Of a stretch of 64,000 nucleotides of DNA, positions 10,242 through 19,074 are shown piece after piece. A model generated the notes under the pieces. It ran no database searches and was not told the origin of the DNA. It saw nothing but the letters and a program-made list of their open reading frames with translations. Origin of the DNA: Saccharomycopsis fibuligera x Saccharomycopsis cf. fibuligera (lineage: Eukaryota > Ascomycota > Saccharomycetes > Ascoideales > Saccharomycopsidaceae); assembly GCA_001936135.1 (NCBI GenBank), contig CP012817.1:1922001-1986000 (forward strand), in the 5' to 3' direction. Position 1 is the first letter of the stretch. The number at the start of each line of letters is the position of its first letter. The position numbers were made by a program, and so were the translations under genes.

Positions 10242-11388
10242 GGCTGTTTACCAACTTGATCTTTTATCTTTTTCTATGTTGCTAGCGGCTTGTCTTTTTC
10301 CTTTTGAGTATCTGTTGCAAATAGAGGCGCTGGAGACAGTTTGCCGTTGCTGTTGTGGCCGAGTGGGATCTTGCAAACAAAAACATGTTTTCGCTGTGGT
10401 TTTGAATTTTCGTCTTCACACGTATCCCGTTGCACGCGGGCGGGTGACCGCACCACCCGTGCGTCTGGGCGGCCCCTGTGCGGCAAGCTAGCCTGTGTGC
10501 GGGTGGATCCCCGGCGGAGCGCAACGCCCCTACACGGGGCCCTGTCCAAGCACGCCCACCCGCAATACAGACGCGAGCCGCGTGCGTGCCCCGAGCAGAA
10601 AGCGGGCGGCCCCGAGGCGCGGCGTCTGTCTCGTCCGCGGGCCTCGGGGGCTCTCCGAGCGCGAGCGGCGGCGGCAGCGCGAGCGGCAGCGGCGGCGGAC
10701 GCTCTTTCTTGCCTTATCTCGCGACGACGGTGTCGTTTCTGGGAAGCCGCAGCAGCCGCAGTAGCGTGAGCAGCAGCTGGCGCCGGGGCCATTGTGAGCG
10801 CCACCATCACCACTATGCCGCTGCTGCCACTGCTATAGGTGCTTTGATAGATAACGCTGGGGCAGCAGCAGCCCAGTACCGCGCACTCGCTGCAGTCAGT
10901 GCTCTGCTCTGGTGACGTGAACTGTCGTGAAGCGCTTTCTTGTCAAAGCTGCATCGCGACGCACACTGTGCAGCGGGTCCAACCAGCGGGACGCCCCGAT
11001 ACGCTCGCGCGGGCCAGCGCAGACCCGCGCCGGCCCACGCCGGCCCACGAGGGCCGCCAGGGGCCCACTGCCAACTGGTAGCCCTTCTGCTGGCACTTGC
11101 CAACGCCAACGCCAACGCCAATGCCAACGCCAACGCCATCGCCATCGCTGCGCTGACGCCTGGGGCGGCTGTTGCTGTGGCGCTTTGCTATCCCGGATGA
11201 CGCCGCTGTTCTGCCCGACGGAGCAGGCGCCCAGGGACACGACACGGCAGGAGGCCTGGGAGAGTTCCGGAGCGACTCTCTGGTTTCAGGACCGCTAGCG
11301 ATCCGCCACAGCGTGGCGTCACCTAGTGTCCTGCTAGTAGCCGCTAACCGCTAGCGCTCTGGCTGCTAGCGCTCTAAGCCATTGGCAT
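10242..11388. other. GC-rich divergent spacer between SEC31 and an unknown gene
   Basis: This promoter-position spacer is strikingly GC-rich. I counted 45 of 60 G/C at 10501-10560 and 49 of 60 at 10621-10680, where other spacers in the window are mostly below 40 percent. Long open frames exist on both strands, but high GC explains them because stop codons are AT-rich. None shows a recognisable domain. The SEC31 promoter must lie near 10242-10430, where base composition is more normal. A CTAGCG-containing cluster (11297-11372) precedes the ATG at 11389. Confidence 0.75.
11099..11146. repeat. GCCAAC hexanucleotide array, 8 copies
   Basis: Eight tandem hexamers, five exact GCCAAC and three one-base variants (GCCAAT once, GCCATC twice at the end). 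In one frame it would encode Ala-Asn repeats, like coding hexamer arrays in the TDA11-like gene and PEX20, but here it lies in a spacer. Confidence 0.9.
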
Positions 11389-12396
11389 ATGGCTGAGCAG
11401 ACATGGCAGCTCTCGCGCCAGCTCCAGTACAAAAGGCGGCAGCAGCCCGCCTCCGGGAACAAAGATCGTTTTCCATCTCCATCAGCTAGCTCTCTTGCGC
11501 AGACCACCTATCGGCAATATCCACTCCAGCTCGCCCAGCTTGCCATGAACAACAGGAACCCAGATACGCGCCCAGGCCACCGCAGAACCCCGTCGCAGGC
11601 CAGCGACAAGCACAGCGCCCACCGCCACCAGCACCCTCGCCGCCAGAACGCTGCGCGAAAGTCCCATGCCCGAATGCTAAGCGCCGACGGCAGAGCAGGC
11701 TCGCCCGCCACAGGCCCGGCAGGGCTGAGGCTGGAGAGCGCCGCCAGTGTCAGCGAGCGCCAGCTACAGGACCTGGGGCTCTCGCCAACAGTAAAGAGCC
11801 ACCAGGTGAGGCTCACCGAGAGCGAGTACCACGAGATGGTGGGCAAATACAGCCATGCGGCGAATTCGCAAAGGCCCCCGGCGGCAGCCGCCGGGGGCGT
11901 CGATGCCGTCGACATCGACGCCGACATCATCATGGACGACGCCGACTTCAACATTTTCTCGTACGCAGAAACGAAGAGCATGCAGATGGACTTGAACGAG
12001 GACATAATCATCCCGCGAGTCTACGGGTGCCCCGAGACGCCCATAGAAGGCGCCTTCAGCACACAGGCGGCCAACCCGCCGCCGATAGCCAACTACGCCT
12101 ACAGTTTCGAGGAGGCTGGCGGTGTGACGTGCCGCAAGGGGAGCGCCAGCCGCAAAGCAGCAGCTTGGCCCAAGGCGGGCGAGCACCCCGCGGAGCGCAG
12201 CGGCGCAGGCGCCGCTGGCGCCGCCAGCACCACCGGCGCCGGCAGCCACCACAAGGTAACAAAAGAGGAAGTGGTGCAGTCATTGAGGTTGAACGTGAAT
12301 CGCAGCCAAGCGGAGCCACGGTTTGTTCCGAGCTTGAAAACCAACGACTTTTCCTCCGTTTTCGACGGCCCGAACAAACGCCCCAACGGGGCCTGA
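11389..12396 (+). CDS. Unrecognised 335-aa protein with GC-rich codons
   Basis: I do not recognise this protein. It starts at ATG (ggcatatgg) and runs 335 codons. Codon choice is overwhelmingly G/C at third positions, opposite to every neighbour. It contains three CTG codons (two in the LRLE stretch and one in QDLG), whereas RAD14 and SHQ1 have none. In the CTG clade those three would be read as Ser, giving a Ser-rich segment that fits its context. The N-terminal 125 residues are basic and low in complexity (His/Arg/Gln/Ser). A more ordered-looking acidic core spans about 145-225, with TESEYHEMVGKYSH, then DIIMDDADFNIFSY and DEDIIIPRVYG-like text. The end carries KEEVVQSLRLNV and KTNDFSSVFDGP, short motif-like pieces. 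The islands of bulky residues between biased segments suggest a real, mostly disordered, possibly regulatory protein. Confidence 0.7.
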   Translation: MAEQTWQLSRQLQYKRRQQPASGNKDRFPSPSASSLAQTTYRQYPLQLAQLAMNNRNPDTRPGHRRTPSQASDKHSAHRHQHPRRQNAARKSHARMLSADGRAGSPATGPAGLRLESAASVSERQLQDLGLSPTVKSHQVRLTESEYHEMVGKYSHAANSQRPPAAAAGGVDAVDIDADIIMDDADFNIFSYAETKSMQMDLNEDIIIPRVYGCPETPIEGAFSTQAANPPPIANYAYSFEEAGGVTCRKGSASRKAAAWPKAGEHPAERSGAGAAGAASTTGAGSHHKVTKEEVVQSLRLNVNRSQAEPRFVPSLKTNDFSSVFDGPNKRPNGA

Positions 12397-12813
12397 CACC
12401 GGCGCTTCGATCGAGTATATAACACCGGCAATAGAGCGTCCTTTCCCAGCGCACTTGTTAGTTTCTTCTTCCTGGCATTTGCCTCCTGCGTAGCCCCCGA
12501 GCTCGCCCGCCGCCGAGCTTGCCCGCCGCTATCTTATCTTGTCTTACCTTACCGTCTCTACGGAATGCGCCGCCAAACGACTTTCGACTGCCGCTGCACC
12601 GTTAGGAAACGCAGGGCTTGGCGCCAGGGCTCGCCAAAACACACTAGCGCAACAGTTGTGCTGCGGGACGCTGGCGCCGAAAAAGAAGCGAGACGAAAAG
12701 CGCACCCAATATCTCCAGACGCGCAGCGCGCATCGAGCCAGGAGAAAAGCGTTGGCGCCCTACCCGGCCTGCATGTGCGCATATTTTCAAGCCGCGGTTT
12801 TGTTTACACCAGA

Positions 12814-12846
12814 CCACTGGGAAACCACTGGGAAACCACTGGGAAA
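12814..12846. repeat. Tandem 11-bp repeat, 3 copies
   Basis: Three perfect copies of CCACTGGGAAA in the spacer downstream of the GC-rich gene. The next bases diverge. No function is evident. Confidence 0.9.
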
Positions 12847-13191
12847 TCATGGTAGCGCTGTGTACTTTACAAGTTCCTCTCACGGCCACGGCTACTCAGA
12901 GGAACAGCGAAACACGAAAAAAAAAAAAAGAAAAAAGAAAAGAACAGAAAAGACACGAATTGAAATATTAAAACGATAAGTCACCAGCGATGCTGTGCGA
13001 GCGGGCGAGTAAGAAGAGCCACGCACAGTCAGCCTGATACGGGCAAAAAGTAGGATAGAAAAAAAAAAAAAGAAAAGCAGGAAAAAGCAGACGAACCAAA
13101 TGCTAAGCACGTGCAGACGTTTGCGCGGAATCCTTGCGCGATGCTCAACATGAACAGGAGAGCAGGCAAGGAGCTGGGAACGTTTCGCAAC

Positions 13192-13227
13192 ACTCGCCAA
13201 ACTCGCCAAACTCGCCAAACTCGCCAA
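13192..13227. repeat. Tandem 9-bp repeat ACTCGCCAA, 4 copies
   Basis: Four perfect tandem copies lie about 50 bp beyond the CBK1 stop codon. On the opposite strand each junction reads TTTGGCGA or TTGGCGAG, resembling an E2F/MBF-like core, but the array is at the 3' ends of both neighbours, so promoter function is unlikely. It may sit in the CBK1 3' UTR. Confidence 0.9.
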
Positions 13228-13274
13228 AATCGAGACAGGCGCCAGCCAACGTGCGCCGGACAAGGAACAGGCCC

Positions 13275-14774
13275 TCATATAATGTTTCTCTTGTTCATTT
13301 TGTCAAACCTGGAGTACGTGTATCCAATAAACGGCAAGTCGCCCAACCCGTCATCGTCCTGTCTGCCATTGGCAGTGTCCTGCCGCAAGTACGGCGACTC
13401 CGGCATTTGCTCCAACTCGTCAATTGGGAAAAATCTGGTGTCGGTGATGCTATTCAATCTGGGAATAAACGGAGCCAAGATCTGTCGTATGGTGGTCCAG
13501 TCCACCCCTCTGAAAAACGGATGATTTTTGATTTCGTGAGCCCCGTTTGCACCAATCCTGTTTGGAGAGTCGCACAAAAACCTCTTGATTAAATCTTCCG
13601 ACTCCATGCTAAGGTGCACATCGTCGGGGAATTCCAAGGACTGCCTCCAGTTCACAATTTTCATGTAGGTTTCCTGATTGGTGTCGGAGCAGAATGGCGG
13701 ATACCCAATAAGACACTCGTACATGATTGCCCCCAACGACCACCAGTCGCACTCGCCGCCGTAGCCTTCGTTGGTGAACACTTCTGGAGCAATGTAGTTG
13801 GGTGTGCCAACGGTCGAATACGCAAGCATTCTTCTGGACTTTCTCCACGTTTGGATTCTCTCGTTGTTGGACATCGTTAGCTGGATGGAATCTACAATGG
13901 TGGTGTTTCTTTTGTTTTTGTTTGTAAACGCGCTGTTCTGGTTCAAGTTGAGCCCTTTTTCCAATAGCTTTTTGTAGTAGTTAGCATCGTGCGTCTTGTG
14001 GAAACCCGTGGCGAGACCAAAATCAGAAAGCTTGATGTGCCCGTCACTGCCAATCAAAATATTGTCGGGCTTGATATCTCTGTGGATGTACCCTAGCTTG
14101 TGCACTTCTTCGATGGCTAGCACGCATTCCGCCATGTAAAACTTGGTGATGTCTTCAGTGAATGTGTTCAATCTGATAAGCAAAGTCATCAAGTCACCTC
14201 CCGGTAGAAACTCCATAATCAAATATAGATATTTGGCATCTTGGAAAGAATAATGCAACGAGACAACCCACGGAGTATCGCTTTGCGCGAGAATGTCCCT
14301 TTCGGCTTTAATATGCGCCAATTCGTTTCTCTTGAACATTTCCGATTTTAGCAATGTTTTCATGGCAAACACTTTACCATTATCCTTTTTCTGCACGAGC
14401 TTCACCTCACCAAAGGCACCTTTACCAATGACCGAGACAGTATGGAAATCGGCCGCGGTTAGTCTGGTTCTTTTCAATCTCAAGAACTGGGTTTGTCTGT
14501 GGATGAACCTTTGTTTGTATCTATTTTTAAGCTCATTTGAGCCTCCTTGAGATTGGAGAGTCGACTCCAATTCATCAATGGTAGCTCTTATGTCTCTAGC
14601 GTCTTCTGCTTTTTTCTTGTAATAGTTTTCAAGTTTGAGAGTTAATGTGCTGGTTTTGTTCCGCACGCTTTGGGGAAACAAATCTGGTCTTCTTTCGAAC
14701 TTGACGTACAAGTTGGAGTAGTACTGGCTACTGGCAACTGGATTGTTGGCAATTTCTTGTTGTCTGTTTGCCAT
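13275..14774 (-). CDS. CBK1: NDR/LATS-family serine/threonine kinase Cbk1
   Basis: Terminal kinase of the RAM pathway, which with Mob2 controls cell separation, polarised growth and mRNA regulation. The 499-aa protein opens with the Mob-binding N-terminal region ([20 protein letters not shown], then basic helices to about residue 100). The kinase domain follows, with [17 protein letters not shown] and SDFGLA. It has the family's activation-segment insert (about 45 residues before [17 protein letters not shown]) and the C-terminal hydrophobic motif FIGYTY. Start: the longer frame to 14873 begins at TTG and crosses a poly(A/T) run, so the first ATG, at 14774, was chosen. The S. cerevisiae protein is about 250 residues longer because of a Gln/Asn-rich N-terminal extension. 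None is encoded upstream here. The 3' end is 878 bp from the GC-rich gene. Confidence 0.95.
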   Translation of the reverse strand: MANRQQEIANNPVASSQYYSNLYVKFERRPDLFPQSVRNKTSTLTLKLENYYKKKAEDARDIRATIDELESTLQSQGGSNELKNRYKQRFIHRQTQFLRLKRTRLTAADFHTVSVIGKGAFGEVKLVQKKDNGKVFAMKTLLKSEMFKRNELAHIKAERDILAQSDTPWVVSLHYSFQDAKYLYLIMEFLPGGDLMTLLIRLNTFTEDITKFYMAECVLAIEEVHKLGYIHRDIKPDNILIGSDGHIKLSDFGLATGFHKTHDANYYKKLLEKGLNLNQNSAFTNKNKRNTTIVDSIQLTMSNNERIQTWRKSRRMLAYSTVGTPNYIAPEVFTNEGYGGECDWWSLGAIMYECLIGYPPFCSDTNQETYMKIVNWRQSLEFPDDVHLSMESEDLIKRFLCDSPNRIGANGAHEIKNHPFFRGVDWTTIRQILAPFIPRLNSITDTRFFPIDELEQMPESPYLRQDTANGRQDDDGLGDLPFIGYTYSRFDKMNKRNII

Positions 14775-15546
14775 GATGGTTGGCAGTAGTATGATATTTT
14801 GTCTAGTATTTGGATATCTGTGATTATTCGATTTGAAAATATAATAACTATTGGCTTTCGAACTTTTGTCCAAAAAAAAAAAAAAAAAAAAGAAAAACCA
14901 CTATACTAAAAGAAGTTTTGGAAACGAGGGACAAGAACTAATAGCACGAAAATAATTTTTCTAAAAAGAAAGTAAAGAAAACGCAGAAAAACGGCAGAAA
15001 AGAAGAAAAACAAGTAAATGAAGATAAGCTTCTACAAAGAGTGAATGTTGGTAAAAGTCCGAAGTATACTGCCCAAGAAAGATAACAGGTAAAGAAAACG
15101 CAAATGGATAAAAAGGGCTCTTCAGAATTGAGTCCAGGTCAATACTGGGGGGAAAAAAAATAGCTGAAAAGCCAAAACATGACACGGTTGTAGAAACCGT
15201 CCCTGCTGAGCACTGCATGGGGATACGCTAATATGCATCATAACGCATCAGAAATTTGTCACCCTGAATAGAGCACGAGAATTGCTACTAGCACATCACC
15301 GTCGAGAAATCAAAAAATCATAATAGCAAAATGACTTGAAACCTTACTATTAACATTTCGGGATCTGGTTGATGCCAAAGCGAAGACCTCTTCCCTTCTT
15401 GTATCAGCAAGAAAAAAACAAAACAAAACACGACACCCTATTTGATGCGTCACATACCCATGGTGTAGCACCATACTGCTTTACTAGAACAGTAAACAGA
15501 TTAATACTAGTCATAAAGAATGCCGATATAAGAACACAAATATTTA
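14775..15546. other. Divergent promoter region CBK1/Smr gene
   Basis: 772 bp between divergent starts. A poly-A run lies at 14872-14891, within about 100 bp of the CBK1 ATG, a typical nucleosome-depleting tract. No Gln-rich exon for CBK1 is visible. A short frame at 15373-15614 on the plus strand has no recognisable similarity. Confidence 0.65.
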
Positions 15547-16161
15547 ATGCCTTTTTGGAACTCATCTTTCAGCAACATTTTGTTTATAGTCCCCAGTCGC
15601 TCAATAGTTTTTAACCGAAAATGCTTATGCGCGACTCCCGAACAGATCTCCCAACTCACAATATTGAAAAATAAAGCGTTCGCCAGAAGAGATAGCTTAG
15701 TGCATGCGTCCAAAAGAGCATCATACGAAGGAAATTTCGAACTTTCTAGTGAACTTTCCGAACTTGCTAACGATGCTTTAGCTGAGGCTGAACATTTCAA
15801 CTCAAGACGCGAGATAAAAATTTTCACCTCAAATAACTGTCACAGGGACGCCAACACTATCGATTTGCATGGTCTCACAGTGAGGAATGCCCTTGAATTT
15901 CTCAAAGAAAGAATCCTAAGAGACGTGAGGTCCAATCAGAGAAAATTGTTTGTGATTGTTGGCAGAGGGCTTAATTCTAAAGACTATGTACCAAGACTAA
16001 GAAAACCAGTGGAGCATTTACTTGAGAGCATTGGGGTGAATTTGGCAATAGACAAGAAAAACTCCGGAATGTACGTCGTGGATTATGGCGAGAGTAATAT
16101 CCAGTTGAAATGGGAGGATCCAAGACCTTTGATACCTTGCAGACAGAAATATTTACTTTGA
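15547..16161 (+). CDS. DUF1771 and Smr-domain protein (YPL199C-like)
   Basis: A 204-aa protein with the DUF1771 helical region (about 35-85: LTILKNKAFARRDSLVHASK, then a Ser/Glu-rich helix pair), followed by an Smr domain (about 100-190). The Smr marks are DLHGLTVRNALEFL and VGRGLNS, the H-G-L and GxGxxS-like signatures. Smr domains are nucleic-acid-binding folds, and some are endonucleases. The two-domain layout matches S. cerevisiae YPL199C, whose role is unclear. The ATG at 15547 is the only in-frame one before the domains. The first 33 residues have two Arg, one Lys and no acidic residue, compatible with a mitochondrial presequence, though a missed 5' exon is also possible. It is convergent with the YTH gene. 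Confidence 0.85.
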   Translation: MPFWNSSFSNILFIVPSRSIVFNRKCLCATPEQISQLTILKNKAFARRDSLVHASKRASYEGNFELSSELSELANDALAEAEHFNSRREIKIFTSNNCHRDANTIDLHGLTVRNALEFLKERILRDVRSNQRKLFVIVGRGLNSKDYVPRLRKPVEHLLESIGVNLAIDKKNSGMYVVDYGESNIQLKWEDPRPLIPCRQKYLL

Positions 16162-17185
16162 GCGGCAAAACGGTTGGCTTTAATCAATTATTTGAGTGCA
16201 TATTAAAATACACCGGCTTTTCTTTCTTTTTTCTGTTTTCTTTTTTCTTTTTCTTTATTGGTTTTATAAAAACATGTTTATATTCAATTTATGTCTACTA
16301 TAGCTTACCATACATTACTATTATACCATCATTCTTATACAGCAAAATGCATAATTGTTGCTGGCCAGATAAAACAACAGTTAACAAGAGATAGCTAAAG
16401 TAGACTATAGGGTACTTTACGAAAAGCCATATTGCTTGCCAAGAAGAAAATCATTTGTTAGCCATGATATCAACCCCAAATATTTCAAGACGACAGAGCA
16501 AGCTAGGCCAAAAATTGAACCAATTGTTACTTTCCATATTATTGCTATTATTATTAGTTAAGCTCCTTCTTTTATTTTCTTTTTATTCGGGGTTGGCCCC
16601 AAAAGGAATGCATTCAAGTGCCCTCATCAGGCGAGACAAACCCTGTCATTGCACTCCGCGAAGCACGCAAGCTCCTGCTTTGCCATAGAATCTTTTCACC
16701 ATCTTTACGGATTATTTATGAAGGTAGAATGCACTTCAATGTATCCATATGCGTAATATACAACATGCGCATGCAATATAACGAAGAACTACACTGCCTT
16801 TATAGACCGGATAAATAGGAAAAATAATTCAATGCTATAGTTATTTGACAGCTAAATATAATGGAACAGAAGCACACTAGACGAAGCAAAATGCAAAAGA
16901 GACGATGAAGGCAAATGATAAGAAAAAAATGGACTAGTGATACGCGTAAGTGGCAACAAATCTTGCTTATATAAAGAACCAAGTAAGTTGGAAAAAACTG
17001 AGAAGTGAAATTAGTGCAGTAGTTCGATAAAAATAATGTATAGTGCGAGTTTAAGGCCAGAGGCAAGATCGGCATAATGAAAAAAAAGCTATTAAGAACT
17101 AAGTTCTTAAAAATGTAAACAATGTGAGGAATAGCAAAAATAAAAGAAATACAAATAAAGAAACACGCGGAAATAAAGGAAAAAT

Positions 17186-17231
<46 letters not shown>

Positions 17232-17397
17232 CAAGCAGACAAACCAGCAGCAGAAATTAGAAGGTAAAAGTGACCTTTTGGAACATGGAAAAGAACAGAA
17301 GCAAAATCTATTGGAAGTATCAAAGTTTGCGTATCAATAAGTAGAATTATCTTGAAGTGAAATGAGAAGTAAAAATGGCATAGCAATGTATAACAAG
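16162..17397. other. Convergent intergenic region Smr gene/YTH gene
   Basis: 1.2 kb between 3' ends. AT-rich, with pyrimidine tracts (16217-16262) just after the Smr stop and an exceptional poly-T run (listed separately). Open frames seen here are low-complexity artefacts of poly-A/T. No gene was seen. Confidence 0.65.
17188..17231. repeat. Poly-T homopolymer, 44 bases
   Basis: Uninterrupted run of 44 T on the plus strand (A on the transcribed sense of the YTH gene), about 165 bp past that gene's stop. It is the longest homopolymer in the window. Its exact length is liable to sequencing error. Confidence 0.95.
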
Positions 17398-19074
17398 TCA
17401 AACTAAAAAGCAAGAATTAGAAGGAGTATTGGTAAAAATTTCAACAATAGCAGCAGCAACTGAAATTGGAATTTCTTGAGTGTCTCTTGAATTAGTCACG
17501 CTTTTATTGTAATTGTTAGCCAAGGTTAAATCTTTGAAATATTGGAAACTTACATCCTTAACAAACAAAAATTGAACTCTGAAAAATCCATCGCACTTAT
17601 TGGAAGATTCCTGCCACGTTTCTTTCCCATTGCTTCCATTGACAGTGTTAGTATAATTTATGTCACTGCACATTTGTGCAATGCCACAAAATTGCTTGGA
17701 CCCATTGACAGAAAATAATAGGTAAATTGGGCAGTTGGTAAGGTAGGCGCTATGTAATCGTCTGTTACCCAGACCAGTTGAGGACCAAGTGCCATTATAA
17801 TATGCTTGCTGGATATCGTGCAAATTGGAAGATTTTATGACAAAAAATCTGGCATTTATTGGAAGCTTTAGATTTGCTGGTGAAATAATTTTTTGGTGGT
17901 CATGAGCAGAGGGATTAGTAGTTGAGGTGTTTACTAAGCTTCTACCTTGATAACTGCTACCCATGTTTTTGTCAAATGTTGAGTAATTGGTGAAATCATT
18001 GCCCATCTCAGAAGCAGAAACAGGAATAGGGGTAGGAGAAGGGACAGGGACATGAGAAACAGCGGGTGAAGGGGTCGAAATTGGGTATGCAAAGTCATTA
18101 GAGGTATTGACAGGGCTGTAGAAGGAAGAAGAAGTCTCTTGAATTCCTTGATCAAAAATAGAATCCTGAAAAGAAGTGCTTATTGAGCTGCCGGAAGAAA
18201 TAGAGTTATTATGGCCATTACCATATCTGCTATTCCCAATACTCAAAGAGTTAGCATCATTGAAACTACTATCGAAATAGTTACTGGCATTGCCGGTGCT
18301 AATGCTATTATTGTTAGATTTTGAAGTACTCCATGAGTCATCAATTTCCGTTCGCATGAAAGTTGGAAGGCTGCTGTAGTTGTTAACACTTTTCGTTGGT
18401 ACACTATTTACGGATAAAGAAGAGTTGTTGTTGTGAGTTGGACACCAGATGGAATTGGCGAAATCAATTGGAGACGACTGAATGTTTAAATCCACTTTTC
18501 TTGGTGGGGCGTAAGTGTCAAAGGGACCAACAGAGTCCAAGCTCAGACAGGTGTTAAAATTTCCATTGCTACTGTAATGACGAAGTGAGCGCTGATAGTT
18601 GAATTTTTGCTTTTCATCATTCAAATGATGCTGCTGTTGGTGGTTGTAATGTTGTAGTTTTGCTGGCTGTTGATGAAATTGGCTGTTGGCATTACAGGGA
18701 AGAGCATTTTGGCAAACTGGACTCAGTGGCCGTGGCTGTGGTTTGCCAAGCCCGGCAGGAATATTATTGCTATTGCTATTATTACTGCTGTAGCTAACAG
18801 GTGGCGATGAGGTCGCCGGTATAGGTTGTGGTGGGGCTAACAAGTCGTTAGGCTGTGAAAAGCATTTCGCAGAATTAGTCAAAAAGCTGGTTTTGTTTTT
18901 GATGAGACTGTTGGCCCTTTGATTCAAAGAAAGAAGTTGGAATAAAGGCTGTCTTTCAACCATGGACTTTAGGCTTTGATTGTTGATGTCTTTGGAAGCA
19001 TGGTTTTTTAAAAAGTCATTATTATCCGAAACCTGTGCCAATGATTGGTAGATAGACACAGAGTTCGGGTTCAT
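17398..19074 (-). CDS. PHO92: YTH-domain RNA-binding protein (Pho92/Mrb1-like m6A reader)
   Basis: 558-aa protein. Residues 1 to about 385 are disordered, Asn/Ser/Gln/Pro-rich. A YTH domain follows (about 390-550): NARFFVIKSSN, YNGTWSSTG, RRLHSAY, FSVNGSKQFCGIAQM, FVKDVSF and NKSVTNSRDTQEIP. YTH domains bind N6-methyladenosine in mRNA through an aromatic cage. The yeast member Pho92 recruits decay and translation factors and acts in phosphate control and meiosis. The first two cage tryptophans are visible (codons at 17785-17787 and 17614-17616). The third position, before the DGFF segment, is Cys (codon 17593-17595), where family members known to me have Trp, Tyr or Leu. The longer frame begins at TTG, so the ATG at 19074 (MNPNSV) was taken. 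Orthology to PHO92 is inferred from its being the only fungal YTH type with this layout. Confidence 0.88.
   Translation of the reverse strand: MNPNSVSIYQSLAQVSDNNDFLKNHASKDINNQSLKSMVERQPLFQLLSLNQRANSLIKNKTSFLTNSAKCFSQPNDLLAPPQPIPATSSPPVSYSSNNSNSNNIPAGLGKPQPRPLSPVCQNALPCNANSQFHQQPAKLQHYNHQQQHHLNDEKQKFNYQRSLRHYSSNGNFNTCLSLDSVGPFDTYAPPRKVDLNIQSSPIDFANSIWCPTHNNNSSLSVNSVPTKSVNNYSSLPTFMRTEIDDSWSTSKSNNNSISTGNASNYFDSSFNDANSLSIGNSRYGNGHNNSISSGSSISTSFQDSIFDQGIQETSSSFYSPVNTSNDFAYPISTPSPAVSHVPVPSPTPIPVSASEMGNDFTNYSTFDKNMGSSYQGRSLVNTSTTNPSAHDHQKIISPANLKLPINARFFVIKSSNLHDIQQAYYNGTWSSTGLGNRRLHSAYLTNCPIYLLFSVNGSKQFCGIAQMCSDINYTNTVNGSNGKETWQESSNKCDGFFRVQFLFVKDVSFQYFKDLTLANNYNKSVTNSRDTQEIPISVAAAIVEIFTNTPSNSCFLV

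Larger units (their letters stand above)
12397..13274. other. Convergent intergenic region with several tandem repeats
   Basis: Lies between the 3' ends of the GC-rich gene and CBK1. The left part keeps the high GC of the island until about 12740, then composition falls to A-rich tracts (12916-12970, 13058-13095). It contains two short tandem arrays, listed separately. One CACGTG palindrome occurs at about 13108, but it is not in a promoter position. No gene was seen. Confidence 0.65.

Noticed and set aside
10341-10915. Long overlapping frames on both strands in the GC-rich spacer
   Set aside because: High GC makes stop codons rare in every frame. The products are Arg/Ala/Gly-rich without domains, and several frames overlap each other equally well.
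13275-14873. CBK1 start at 14873
   Set aside because: The codon is TTG next to a poly-T/A tract. The ATG at 14774 gives the family-like start.
15369-15614. 80-codon frame overlapping the start of the Smr gene
   Set aside because: It has an ATG at 15373 but no recognisable similarity and overlaps the Smr coding start in another frame. A real gene is not excluded, but not supported.
16942-16947. ACGCGT (MCB-like) sites here and near 58940
   Set aside because: Both lie in 3' flanks of neighbouring genes, not in promoters of cell-cycle genes. Single 6-bp hits.
16800-17234. Frame beginning with a poly-Lys run near the T44 tract
   Set aside because: It is a translation of the homopolymer and AT-rich 3' flank, with no domain.
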